Below are positions 8,351 to 16,800 of a stretch of DNA of 64,000 nucleotides, one piece after another. The position numbers and the translations under genes were made by a program. Every line of letters begins with the position of its first letter. Within the stretch, counting starts at the first letter, position 1. The notes beneath the pieces were generated by a model, which did not search any database, had not been told where the DNA came from, and was given only the letters and a program-made list of their open reading frames with translations. Source of the stretch: Perlabentimonas sp034003245 (GTDB taxonomy: Bacteria > Bacteroidota > Bacteroidia > Bacteroidales > Tenuifilaceae); the NCBI GenBank assembly GCA_034003245.1, contig JAVEYY010000023.1:1-64000 (forward strand), read 5' to 3'.

Positions 8351-9253
8351 ATGAAACCAACTCTTATAATCTTAGCTGCCGGCATGGGCAGCCGGTATGG
8401 TAGCCTTAAGCAGGTTGATGCTGTTGGCCCCAATGGTGAAACCATTATCGATTACTCCGTTTTTGATGCGCTTCGCGCTGGATTTGGCAAGGTGGTGTTT
8501 GTTATCCGCAAGGATATTGAGAAGGATTTCCTGGAGGTTTTCGGTAAACGATTCGATGGTAAAGTTCCCTACGAGATAGTTTTTCAGGAATTAACCATGC
8601 TGCCCGAGGGAATTGCTTGCCCCCCCGACAGGGTAAAGCCTTGGGGTACTGCTCACGCAGTTTGGGTTTGCCGCAACGCTGTTAAAGAACCTTTTGCCGT
8701 TATTAATGCCGACGATTTTTACGGTGCCGACTCGTTTAGGGTGCTGGCCAAAGCCCTTACTAATCCAGAGTTGAAGCAAGGCGATTACTTTATGGTGGGT
8801 TATCATCTTAAGAATACGTTGAGCGAGCAGGGCTCGGTTTCACGAGGAGTTTGCACTGTCGACCAAAACTCATTCCTGAGCGATGTGGTGGAGCGCACCC
8901 ACATTGAACGCATCGGCGGCGATGTAAAGTTCAAAAACGAGAACGGCGATATGGTTGCAGTGGATGAAAACTCGCTTGTATCGATGAATTTCTGGGGATT
9001 TACTCCCAACTTCTTTGGCCATATCGATTCAATGTTAACCGAGTTCCTAAGTGGTTCACTGGCCAATCCTAAGGCTGAGTTCTACATCCCTACGGTGGTT
9101 AATCGCCTGATAAAAAATGGGAATGCAACCTGCAAGGTGCTCCCCACCACCTCGCAGTGGTTTGGGGTTACTTACCCAGGCGATAAGCCCGTGGTGATGA
9201 ACAGCCTGAAACAGCTTGTTGATAATGGCGATTACCCCTCGCCCTTATTCTAG
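8351..9253 (+). CDS. Sugar-phosphate nucleotidyltransferase
   Basis: 300 residues, starting at ATG 8351; the preceding in-frame TTG is not needed. The N-terminus carries the nucleotide-binding signature LAAGMGSRYGSLKQ of the NTP-transferase (GT-A like) fold. VINADDFYG supplies the metal-binding acidic residue region. The family joins a sugar-1-phosphate to an NTP, giving an activated NDP-sugar. Which sugar cannot be told; it differs from the canonical RmlA and GalU sequences I know. No sugar-biosynthesis genes lie next to it. The LysO genes start 12 bases downstream, so they may be cotranscribed. Confidence 0.8.
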   Translation: MKPTLIILAAGMGSRYGSLKQVDAVGPNGETIIDYSVFDALRAGFGKVVFVIRKDIEKDFLEVFGKRFDGKVPYEIVFQELTMLPEGIACPPDRVKPWGTAHAVWVCRNAVKEPFAVINADDFYGADSFRVLAKALTNPELKQGDYFMVGYHLKNTLSEQGSVSRGVCTVDQNSFLSDVVERTHIERIGGDVKFKNENGDMVAVDENSLVSMNFWGFTPNFFGHIDSMLTEFLSGSLANPKAEFYIPTVVNRLIKNGNATCKVLPTTSQWFGVTYPGDKPVVMNSLKQLVDNGDYPSPLF

Positions 9254-9265
9254 ATATTTAGCTAC

Positions 9266-9556
9266 ATGCTAACCGTAATTATTGTTATGGCCATAGGTGT
9301 GTTTACTGGCTACCTAATTCGCACCCGAAAGCGGTGGGTAAAAATAGCCGATAAACTTACCATGTGGGCTATATATTTATTGCTTTTTCTGCTGGGTATT
9401 GCCATTGGTGCTAACGAGGTGATTGTGAAAAATCTTCCCACCTTAGGTTTTAAAGCCCTGCTTATTTCAATTGGTGGAGTACTGGGAAGCGTATTGGTAG
9501 CTTGGCTAGCCTATCGTTTATGGTTTGTACCCAAAAAGAGCGGCCATGAGGGGTAG
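9266..9556 (+). CDS. LysO-type lysine exporter, N-terminal subunit
   Basis: A 96-residue membrane protein with three hydrophobic segments, matching the N-terminal third of the LysO (YbjE, Lys_export/DUF340) family: GVFTGYLIRTRKR and a LLFLLGIAIGANE segment typical of the repeat. In Escherichia coli LysO is one chain of about 300 residues; here the first part is a separate gene overlapping the second by 11 bases, so the pair is probably translationally coupled. LysO exports L-lysine across the inner membrane. No lysine riboswitch was seen upstream. Confidence 0.75.
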   Translation: MLTVIIVMAIGVFTGYLIRTRKRWVKIADKLTMWAIYLLLFLLGIAIGANEVIVKNLPTLGFKALLISIGGVLGSVLVAWLAYRLWFVPKKSGHEG

Positions 9557-10151
9557 CCTTATAATCCTTTCCTTTTTTGCAGCAGGTGTGGTGCTGGGGC
9601 TATTCCAATTTATCCCCGATATACTTGTTCACAACGATTTTAGCCACTGGGCACTTTATCTTTTGATGTTTTTGGTGGGTATTGGTATTGGTGCCGACCC
9701 CAACTCGCTTAAGGCGTTGGCTCAGCTTAATTTTAAGATTCTGATTGTTCCCTTGGTTACAGTAGTTGGCACAACACTGGGTGTTAGCGGTGTTTACCTA
9801 TTGCTTTCCGATGTAGATTTTTTCGATATTCTTGCAGTTGGTTACGGATTTGGTTACTACAGCCTATCGAGCATATTTATTACTGAGTTGCGGGGCGAGG
9901 AGTTGGGCGTTGTGGCTCTTCTTGCCAACGTGATGCGCGAGGTGATAACCCTTTTGGCAGCGCCATTTATCGCAGTTTTTTTTGGTAAAATTGCGCCAAT
10001 TGCATCGGGTGGAGCAACCAGTATGGACACCACGCTGCCCATTATTTCGCAGGCATCGGGTAAGGAGTTTGCAATGGTTTCGCTTTTTCATGGAATTGTT
10101 CTAACCATACTGGTACCATTTTTGGTAACACTTGTGCTAAGTGGGTTTTAG
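9546..10151 (+). CDS. LysO family lysine exporter, C-terminal subunit
   Basis: 201 residues from ATG 9546, inside the end of the preceding gene; an earlier in-frame start at 9525 would lengthen the overlap. About six hydrophobic segments. LYLLMFLVGIGIGADP repeats the pattern of the first subunit, and VGYGFGYYSLSSIFITEL and VALLANVMREV are the conserved LysO core. With the preceding gene it makes up a full-length exporter, so the split looks natural rather than a frameshift: each piece has its own start and stop, and the join falls between membrane segments. Confidence 0.82.
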   Translation: MRGSLIILSFFAAGVVLGLFQFIPDILVHNDFSHWALYLLMFLVGIGIGADPNSLKALAQLNFKILIVPLVTVVGTTLGVSGVYLLLSDVDFFDILAVGYGFGYYSLSSIFITELRGEELGVVALLANVMREVITLLAAPFIAVFFGKIAPIASGGATSMDTTLPIISQASGKEFAMVSLFHGIVLTILVPFLVTLVLSGF

Positions 10152-10255
10152 TTTGGATGGTGTTATATGTCCAGGTCGTAAGTGTTGGTAAGAATAGGGT
10201 TCTTTATTGTTAACAGAACCAAAAAGCTTAAAAATATCAATACCATATTGTTTTT

Positions 10256-10945
10256 ATGATAGTAAGAGTTTTACTAATACTTGCATTTGCCGCGGCTAGC
10301 ACCTCATTTGTGTTAGGCCAAAAAACCTATACAGTTTCTGTTGAGGATAGAAATGCAGTAATCGAGCTGACCAAAAATGCAGTCTTTGACATAAACAATA
10401 AAGATTTTACACAGGCTTTCATTAAGCTCACTAGGGCATTAGAGCTTGATTCCACCTTCAGAGAAACTTATTTGCGTTTTTATCAGGTTTATCTTTTAAG
10501 CCATAGGAATGTTGATGAAACTATTAATGCGCTTGAAAAGGGCAAAAGGATCTTTGAAGAGGATGATGAATTGTTCTTTTATTGTGGTGAGATTTACAGG
10601 CAAAATGGAATAAAGGATAAAGCGTTTTACGAATATTCAATGGCCATTGAGTATGCAAAAATTAATGGAGAGGACTATTATCTAGTCCCTTATTACTACC
10701 TCAGTAGGGGGAACCTTTTTCTTGCTTCTGAAAAGTATGAATCAGCAATTGATGATTATAGTTATCTCATAAAGCTCGACTCCTCGTCAACTAGTGGATT
10801 AACCAATAGGGGAATTGCATATTTTAAGTTAGGGATAAGCGAAAAAGCATGCCAAGATTGGAAAATGGCTGTAGAATACGGTTTTGATAAAGCCAATGAA
10901 TACTTTCAAAAGCATTGTAATGATGACGAAAAGCAAGGGCTATAG
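10256..10945 (+). CDS. Secreted tetratricopeptide repeat protein
   Basis: 229 residues with a signal peptide (MIVRVLLILAFAAASTSFVLGQ region, cleavage near residue 21). The rest is all helical with four or five TPR-like units, clearest in DDELFFYCGEIYRQNGIKD, YYYLSRGNLFLASEKYESA and TNRGIAYFKLGISEKACQDW. TPR arrays bind other proteins; the partner is unknown. It is likely periplasmic. Its base composition is more A/T-rich than its neighbours. Transcribed alone or with the following phosphatase. Confidence 0.75.
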   Translation: MIVRVLLILAFAAASTSFVLGQKTYTVSVEDRNAVIELTKNAVFDINNKDFTQAFIKLTRALELDSTFRETYLRFYQVYLLSHRNVDETINALEKGKRIFEEDDELFFYCGEIYRQNGIKDKAFYEYSMAIEYAKINGEDYYLVPYYYLSRGNLFLASEKYESAIDDYSYLIKLDSSSTSGLTNRGIAYFKLGISEKACQDWKMAVEYGFDKANEYFQKHCNDDEKQGL

Positions 10946-11070
10946 CTTGCATTGGGTTACTATGTGTGTAGCTTTCTGGTGATATCCATTTTTCTTACCA
11001 TTACCCCCAAAACCATATGCCTAAGCAAATTACAATAGCATCCAATGAGTTTAGACTTAAACCTTACTTT

Positions 11071-11610
11071 ATGCGGTTCTTTATAACCATAATCTTACTT
11101 CTAGTTTTTGGTATTAACCTTAAAGCGCAACCAGACTGGATTGAACTATCGGGCGACATACTACATTTGGCCCTGCCAGGTGCCGCTTTTACATCAACCG
11201 TTATTTGGAAAGAGGAGGGCTACAAGGGATCCAAGGAGTTTATCTGGGCTGCTGGAGTGTCAACGGTGGCAACCTATGCCCTAAAGTACGCTATCAATAA
11301 GCAGCGCCCCAATGGCGATAGCCATGCCTTCCCATCGGGTCACTCATCGAGGGCATTTATGGGTGCCGAGTTCATTCGCCGCAAATTTGGATGGAAGGCT
11401 GGTGTGCCAGCCTACTTGCTGGCAGGATATACGGGCTTCACAAGGATTCACACCAACAAGCACGACTACTGGGATGTTATTGGCGGCGCGGCGGTGGGTA
11501 TAATTAGCTCGTACATTTTTGCTAAGCCGTATGACAAAAATCAGAAAATTGAAATAGGATTTGGTCGCGTTGATAACAATTATGTGCTAAATTTACAGTT
11601 AACTTTCTAG
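11071..11610 (+). CDS. PAP2-family phosphatase
   Basis: 179 residues from ATG 11071, which begins directly with a signal or anchor sequence (MRFFITIILLLVFGINLKAQ); an in-frame ATG at 11017 would add 18 polar residues and is less likely. The three PAP2 motifs are present: KQRPNGD, PSGHSSRAF and TRIHTNKHDYWD, which supply the conserved Arg, His and Asp. The enzymes hydrolyse phosphate monoesters or pyrophosphates of membrane lipids such as undecaprenyl pyrophosphate or phosphatidic acid. The protein has fewer membrane segments than integral PAP2 enzymes and may be largely periplasmic. Confidence 0.85.
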   Translation: MRFFITIILLLVFGINLKAQPDWIELSGDILHLALPGAAFTSTVIWKEEGYKGSKEFIWAAGVSTVATYALKYAINKQRPNGDSHAFPSGHSSRAFMGAEFIRRKFGWKAGVPAYLLAGYTGFTRIHTNKHDYWDVIGGAAVGIISSYIFAKPYDKNQKIEIGFGRVDNNYVLNLQLTF

Positions 11611-11612
11611 CG

Positions 11613-11620
11613 TACTTTTG
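11613..11620 (+). promoter_or_regulatory. -7 promoter element upstream of peptidase gene
   Basis: TACTTTTG matches TAnnTTTG exactly and lies 36 bases before the ATG at 11657. No clear -33 TTG is seen at the usual distance. Confidence 0.35.
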
Positions 11621-11656
11621 CTGACTTATTACTAACCCTGTAAATAAAGGCAGGTT

Positions 11657-12970
11657 ATGAAGGCTTTGTGTACCCATAAAAGGGTGTATCATATTGCTGC
11701 TATCCTTTCGTTTTCTATTCTAGTAGTAGCATGCACTCCAAAACCCAAATCGGTTGAGGAGATGCTATCGAGAATTTCCTCTATCGACAGCCTAAAACTC
11801 ATTCAGGGCGATACCCTTTTCGCCGAAACCTGGGAACTCTGGTTTTCACAGCCCCTAGATCACAAGAATCCTAAGGGGAATCGATTCCCTCTGCGTGTAG
11901 TATATAATCATATGGGCTTCGACAAACCAGTGGTTGTGGCCATTGAGGGTTACACCATTTACTCGCACTGGGCTACCGAACCGGCAATTATCCTAAACGC
12001 CAACCAGATCAATATTGAGCATCGATTTTTCCAGAATAGCCGGCCAAAGGACAGCATCCCCTGGGCTTATCTCGATATCTACCAGGCCGCAACCGACCAG
12101 CACAAGGTTATAAAATCTTTTAAGCCTTACTTCAATAGTAAATGGGTAAGCACTGGAATTAGCAAGGGCGGTCAGGCCACTATTTTTCACAGATACTTCT
12201 ACCCCAACGATGTTGATATTAGTATTCCCTACGTGGCTCCTCTCAACTTTAGCAGCGAGGATAAACGAGTATACACATTCCTTGATAATGTGGGAACTCC
12301 TGAATGTCGTGATCGGGTAAAAACCTTTCAGCGGGAGCTGTTTATGCGGAAAAGCCGATTAATGCCAATGCTCCAGGAACTGGCAGCAACTAAGAATTAT
12401 AAATTCGCCTTTGGTCTAAATAGGGCTTACGATGTGAATGCCCTTGAGTATAGCTTTGCCTTTTGGCAATGGAGTGGCTTGGATTGTTCGCAAATTCCAC
12501 CTGCCACCGCCACCGATTCCGAAATCTTTAACCACTGGGTAAGGGTTGCATCGTTCGATTTTATTGAGGACAAGGGCGTGTGGGAGTCGCAGCCTTTCTT
12601 CTATCAGGCAATGACCGAGATAGGAATGTACGGCTACGAGGTGGAGCCCTGGCGCGATTTCCTAGCCGATACCGTAAATATCACCTTCGATTTCACCATG
12701 CCTAAAGGGCATACCGCCGTTTTCAACCCCGAGTCGATGCAGAAAGTAAGCCAATGGATACAATCCGAGGGCAACTACATGCTTTATATCTATGGCGAGT
12801 ACGATCCCTGGAGCGCAACAGCCGTGGTTCCCAGCTCTGCCACCAAATCGGCAATATTTTTCAACCCCAGGGGCGATCATACAACCCGCATCCATAGTTT
12901 CCCCGTTGAAATGCAGGATAGTATCTACGCCATTCTTGAGAACTGGCTCAACCTAACAATCCGCAAATAG
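11657..12970 (+). CDS. S28/S37-type serine peptidase lipoprotein
   Basis: 437 residues with a lipoprotein signal (SILVVACTPK, lipidated Cys near residue 26). An alpha/beta-hydrolase core carries the nucleophile motif in VSTGISKGGQATIFHRYF (GxSxGG). A candidate acid is in YGEYDPWSA and the catalytic His in GDHTTRIHSF near the C-terminus. This order and the short mature N-terminus fit the PS-10/S37 tripeptidyl or prolyl-aminopeptidase-like family related to S28. It probably trims peptides from the N-terminus in the periplasm or at the cell surface. The VWA lipoprotein gene follows after 7 bases and may be cotranscribed. Confidence 0.8.
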   Translation: MKALCTHKRVYHIAAILSFSILVVACTPKPKSVEEMLSRISSIDSLKLIQGDTLFAETWELWFSQPLDHKNPKGNRFPLRVVYNHMGFDKPVVVAIEGYTIYSHWATEPAIILNANQINIEHRFFQNSRPKDSIPWAYLDIYQAATDQHKVIKSFKPYFNSKWVSTGISKGGQATIFHRYFYPNDVDISIPYVAPLNFSSEDKRVYTFLDNVGTPECRDRVKTFQRELFMRKSRLMPMLQELAATKNYKFAFGLNRAYDVNALEYSFAFWQWSGLDCSQIPPATATDSEIFNHWVRVASFDFIEDKGVWESQPFFYQAMTEIGMYGYEVEPWRDFLADTVNITFDFTMPKGHTAVFNPESMQKVSQWIQSEGNYMLYIYGEYDPWSATAVVPSSATKSAIFFNPRGDHTTRIHSFPVEMQDSIYAILENWLNLTIRK

Positions 12971-12977
12971 TTTGTTT

Positions 12978-14117
12978 ATGATGAAGAATTTCTTATATCT
13001 TTTCCTGTTAGTTGCCATTTTGTTTTATGGTTGCAGTCTCGAAAGCCTCGATGGTGAACCTTCGCTAAACGATGGCGAAGGAGACAATAATACTGGTCAA
13101 CCTGGATTGCTTACCGCTGGCGAGTGGAACGATCTTACCAACTGGGAATTTTGGGGTAGTATCCTCAATAATCAGGAGTACTCCAATATGCCTGCGTACT
13201 GGAGTTTCTTCACCAACAACAGGGTTTCGGTTCAAATACTCGATGCTTCATTAAATCCAGTCATCGATGCTCGGGTCGATTTGAAGCGTAATGATGCAAC
13301 AATCTTCTCGGCTCGATCCGATAACGGTGGCCAGGCCGAACTCTGGGTCGATCTTTTCCAATATAGCAATTCTGTGGAGGCCTCATCATTGGTTATTGAT
13401 GTAAATAATGGCGAATCGGTTCTGACTGATGTGAATCTTTCCCATTCTGGGGTAAACAGCATTACACTTTCTAACGCTCAGGCCAGCAATAGGGTGGAGA
13501 TTTCGTTTGTGGTTGATGCAACTGGTTCCATGGGCGATGAGCTGGAGTTTCTGAAAACGGAGCTGCTTGATGTGATTGAAAGGGTAAAGGACGAACATCC
13601 TAACGTGGAGATGTACACATCATCAGTCTTTTACCGCGACCAGGGCGACGAGTATGTTGCGCGTATTTCGGCTTTTACCAGTAATATTACAGAAACAATA
13701 AATTTCATAAAGGATCAGCGCGCATCGGGTGGTGGCGATTACCCCGAGGCTGTCCACACAGCCCTCGATAAGGCGATTAATGAGCTGCAATGGGCTTACA
13801 CCGCTCGTACTCGGTTACTTTTCCTTGTGCTCGATGCACCCCCTCACTACCGTATGGATGTTATATCGAGCCTGCAAAATTCAATTACCAGTGCTGCACA
13901 AAAGGGTATTAAGCTTATTCCGGTAACCGCAAGCGGAATTAACAAGGAAACAGAGTTTTTGATGCGTTTTTTTGCCATCGCTACTAACGGCACCTACGTG
14001 TTTATTACCGACGATAGCGGTGTGGGCAATAGCCACCTGGAGCCCACAGTTGGCGATTACGAAGTTGAACTGCTAAATAACCTGCTGGTTAGGCTAATTA
14101 ATAAATATTCCGAGTAA
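12978..14117 (+). CDS. Von Willebrand factor A domain lipoprotein
   Basis: 379 residues from ATG 12978 (a second ATG follows at once). The signal peptide ends in LFYGCSLES, a lipobox. Residues ~65-165 look like an Ig-like or carboxypeptidase-regulatory-like beta domain. The VWA domain starts near residue 175 with the metal-ion site VVDATGSMGDEL, a DxTGS variant of DxSxS, and continues to ~370 with LLFLVLDAPPH. VWA domains mediate metal-dependent protein binding. It is probably surface or periplasmic; the partner is unknown. It lies directly after the peptidase lipoprotein gene. Confidence 0.83.
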   Translation: MMKNFLYLFLLVAILFYGCSLESLDGEPSLNDGEGDNNTGQPGLLTAGEWNDLTNWEFWGSILNNQEYSNMPAYWSFFTNNRVSVQILDASLNPVIDARVDLKRNDATIFSARSDNGGQAELWVDLFQYSNSVEASSLVIDVNNGESVLTDVNLSHSGVNSITLSNAQASNRVEISFVVDATGSMGDELEFLKTELLDVIERVKDEHPNVEMYTSSVFYRDQGDEYVARISAFTSNITETINFIKDQRASGGGDYPEAVHTALDKAINELQWAYTARTRLLFLVLDAPPHYRMDVISSLQNSITSAAQKGIKLIPVTASGINKETEFLMRFFAIATNGTYVFITDDSGVGNSHLEPTVGDYEVELLNNLLVRLINKYSE

Positions 14118-14290
14118 AAGGGTAATTAACTTGTTAGTTTAATCTGAAAACCTTCCCTTTAGCGGTGGCTCAGCTTCCGCCAATCTATTAATTTCATAAT
14201 GAGTGTATGCAGTTTTTACCACGCCACAAACCGAGCAAAACGAAAAAAACTGTATCACTCGCCTCCCTCTCCAAAAATTTTTACCCTGCG

Positions 14291-14330
14291 TCTCTGTGTC
14301 TCTGTGTCTCTGTGTCTCTGTGTTTCTGTG
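14291..14330. repeat. 8-bp tandem repeat, five units
   Basis: Four exact copies of TCTCTGTG followed by one TTTCTGTG. Strict 8-bp register over 40 bases, about 76 bases before the nadB -33 element. Such simple repeats can change length by slippage; any effect on nadB is speculative. Confidence 0.9.
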
Positions 14331-14405
14331 TTAGTTGTTTTTTGTCAAACTCAAGTTACTTAATAATATTACCCAATTCGAAATAACTCAATTCTCCTCT
14401 CAAAG

Positions 14406-14437
14406 TTTGAAATACCAGCGTCAAAACTCTACCTTTG
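14406..14437 (+). promoter_or_regulatory. nadB promoter
   Basis: TTTG (14406-14409), a 20-base spacer and TACCTTTG (14430-14437), a near-perfect Bacteroidota promoter. The ATG at 14452 is only 14 bases past the -7 element, so the 5' leader would be very short. Confidence 0.6.
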
Positions 14438-14451
14438 CACAAAAGCATTAT

Positions 14452-16032
14452 ATGGCAACACACACCTGCGATTTTTTGGTTATTGGCTCAGGTATTGCTG
14501 GGCTAAGCTTTGCGCTTAAGGCAGCTGAGCACGGATCGGTTATTCTCATAAGCAAGGCTACCCTCGACGAGACCAACACCGTTTACGCGCAGGGCGGAAT
14601 TGCCGCCGTTACTTACGAACCCGACACCTTCGAAAAGCATATCCGCGATACCCTTATCTGTGGTGATGGCCTTTGCAACGAGGCGGTTGTGCGGATGGTG
14701 GCCACCGAGGCTCCCGAACAGATTAAGCAGCTTATTCAGTGGGGCGTTAAGTTCGATAAGAAACCTTCGGGGCAGTACGACTTGGCCCGCGAGGGTGGCC
14801 ATACCCAGCACCGAATACTTCACCATAAGGATAATACTGGAAACGAGATTCAGCGAGCGCTAACTACTCGAACCAAAAGTCATAAGAGCATTACAGTGCT
14901 CGAGAATAGCTTCGCGGTCGAAATTATCACGCAGCACCATTTGGGCGAAAAGGTAACCCGGCATAAAACCGATACGGAGTGCTACGGGGCCTACGTTCTC
15001 AACCTAAAAACCCAGAAGGTTGATACCTATTTGGCCAAGTGTACCGTTATGGCCACCGGCGGAATTGGGAATATCTACCACACAACCACCAACCCCCTTG
15101 TAGCCACCGGCGATGGCATCGCCATGGTTTACCGGGCAAAGGGTATAGTGGAGAATATGGAGTTTATCCAGTTTCATCCCACATCGCTATACCATCCTGG
15201 CGAGAGACCCTCGTTTCTTATCACCGAGGCCATGCGTGGTTTTGGGGCCATCCTAAAAGCAGCCGATGGCAAAGAGTTTATGCACAAGTACGATAAGCGC
15301 GGATCGCTTGCCTCGCGCGATATTGTGGCCCGTGCCATCGACAATGAGATGAAGATGAGCGGTGATGAATTTGTTTACCTTGATGTAACGTTTAAAGATG
15401 CTGAGGATATTCGCAGTCACTTCCCCAACATTTACCAAAAATGCCTGTCCATAGGAATCGATATCACCAAGGATATGGTTCCCGTTGTGCCCGCAGCGCA
15501 TTACCTCTGCGGTGGAATTAAGGTTGATTTGAACGGCGAAAGCTCCATAAAGCATCTCTACGCCATTGGCGAATGTTCATCCACAGGCTTGCACGGGGCC
15601 AACAGGCTGGCCTCAAACTCGCTTATCGAAGCTGTAGTATACGCCGATAGGGCTGCAAAGCACGCCGTTGAGGTGGCAAACGTTATTGGCATCAACAGTA
15701 GTATTCCAGCCTGGAACTACGAGGGTACTACCCACAACGAGGAGATGGTCCTTATTACCCAAAGCTATAAGGAGATGCAGCAGATTATGAGCAACTACGT
15801 GGGCATTGTGCGCTCAAATCTCAGGCTCGACCGTGCCTTGACGCGTCTCGAGATTCTATACCACGAAACCGAGGAGCTGTACAAAAAATCTATCCTTACC
15901 CAAAACCTCTGCGAGCTGCGCAACATGATAAACGTGGGCTACCTAATTATTAAGAACGCCCAGAATATGCGCGAAAGTCGAGGATTACACTACTCCCTCG
16001 ATTACCCCAAAAGCAAGGGCAGCGAGTTCTAG
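14452..16032 (+). CDS. nadB: L-aspartate oxidase
   Basis: 526 residues from ATG 14452 (MATHTCDFLVIGSGIAGLSF); the start fits the usual family length and lies just after the promoter. NadB oxidises L-aspartate to iminoaspartate using FAD in de novo NAD synthesis. Visible motifs: the FAD dinucleotide fold GSGIAGLSFALKAAEHG, the active-site loop YAQGGIAAV, EFIQFHPTSLYHPGERP and the C-terminal FAD contact TGLHGANRLASNSLIEA. A helical C-terminal domain follows. nadA and nadC, often adjacent, are not in this window. The family resembles succinate dehydrogenase and fumarate reductase flavoproteins, but the YAQGG loop and lone context support NadB. Confidence 0.93.
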   Translation: MATHTCDFLVIGSGIAGLSFALKAAEHGSVILISKATLDETNTVYAQGGIAAVTYEPDTFEKHIRDTLICGDGLCNEAVVRMVATEAPEQIKQLIQWGVKFDKKPSGQYDLAREGGHTQHRILHHKDNTGNEIQRALTTRTKSHKSITVLENSFAVEIITQHHLGEKVTRHKTDTECYGAYVLNLKTQKVDTYLAKCTVMATGGIGNIYHTTTNPLVATGDGIAMVYRAKGIVENMEFIQFHPTSLYHPGERPSFLITEAMRGFGAILKAADGKEFMHKYDKRGSLASRDIVARAIDNEMKMSGDEFVYLDVTFKDAEDIRSHFPNIYQKCLSIGIDITKDMVPVVPAAHYLCGGIKVDLNGESSIKHLYAIGECSSTGLHGANRLASNSLIEAVVYADRAAKHAVEVANVIGINSSIPAWNYEGTTHNEEMVLITQSYKEMQQIMSNYVGIVRSNLRLDRALTRLEILYHETEELYKKSILTQNLCELRNMINVGYLIIKNAQNMRESRGLHYSLDYPKSKGSEF

Positions 16033-16393
16033 CTACTCTACCATATTCCTTTTGATTAGTTCTGTTCATGGTGATTTGTACTAAGATGCGGTGTTGGTTT
16101 TAGGGTTTCTTCTTGTTAGTGGCTTTGTCGCTATTCTGTCAATAAAATATGCGTATGTGAAGTCGCTTGCTTTGTGCCCCTTTGTGCCTTCTTTGTGGCT
16201 TTTGTGACACAACGGAAAGATATTTTTCTACAAGTGTTGAGGTACAATCGGTTTCAAAAGTAAGTAGGGCTTGCTGAAAAACTCGAACTGAGAATCAGAA
16301 ACGTTTTTTTGAGGTCTATTCGTTTTTCTTCTGGCATCGGCTGGTGAGCCGAAAAACAAGTGTAGCGGGCGGTAAAAAAAATCTGTTGTTTGA

Positions 16394-16537
16394 GCCCCGC
16401 AAGTATGCGGGGCGAGTTCAGATTTTTTCCGCCTGCAAGCGTAGTTTTTCGTGCGAAGCAGGCGTAGCCTTGATCTTTTTTGCTGACTTTTTTGCATCAA
16501 GGCAAAAAAGTCAGTGGGGTCTGGGGCAAGGCCCCAG
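16394..16537. repeat. Hairpin cluster of a dispersed repeat element
   Basis: Several inverted repeats follow one another: GCCCCGC/GCGGGGC (16394-16413, loop AAGTAT), CGCCTGC/GCAGGCG (16430-16464), the interleaved element at 16468-16513, and CTGGGGC/GCCCCAG (16521-16537, loop AAG). The style resembles repetitive extragenic elements. The A/T-rich centre is related to the repeats at 25073-26975. Confidence 0.75.
16468..16513. repeat. Interleaved inverted repeat (A-B-A'-B'), copy in nadB-permease interval
   Basis: A = CCTTGAT (16468-16474), B = TGACTTTTTT (16484-16493), A' = ATCAAGG (16496-16502), B' = AAAAAAGTCA (16504-16513). A pairs with A' and B with B', so the two helices either form an H-type pseudoknot or exclude each other. 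Four related copies lie at 25369-26917. Confidence 0.8.
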
Positions 16538-16800
16538 TATGCAGGAGCAAAGATTTTTGCCGAAAAGCTCGAAATTCCTTGCACTTAATTGAATGATAAT
16601 ATTGTTTTATTGTTTATAACCAGTTGTTTATACATTTTCCAGTAGACCCTAAGTATCCCATAGGTACACACAGCCAATAGGCTTTATTGATGTTTATCCA
16701 GGGATTAAACAATGAATTGATATTCTTTATTTTTGCTTTTGAATTCCTGCTTGCAGCAGTTGGGCAGCAACATTCGTCTATAAACGGATAACCAATACCC

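Larger units (their letters stand above)
14118..14451. other. Region upstream of nadB with an 8-bp repeat and a promoter
   Basis: 334 bases. It holds a five-unit 8-bp tandem repeat (14291-14330) and, further on, a strong promoter match (14406-14437). No small gene is convincing. The longer in-frame start for nadB at 14335 is upstream of this promoter and is rejected. Confidence 0.6.
16033..16800. other. Intergenic region with hairpin-rich repeat element
   Basis: 768 bases without a credible gene; the two frames at 16228-16592 lie across inverted repeats and look spurious. The left part has loose repeats of the word TTTGTG (about 16160-16205). The centre (16394-16537) holds a cluster of hairpins and an interleaved inverted repeat, annotated separately. 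16590-16800 shows nothing I recognise. Confidence 0.7.

Noticed and set aside
16228..16592. Overlapping small genes on both strands between nadB and the permease
   Set aside because: Both frames cross stable hairpins, have no signal, domain or plausible start, and lie in a repeat element.
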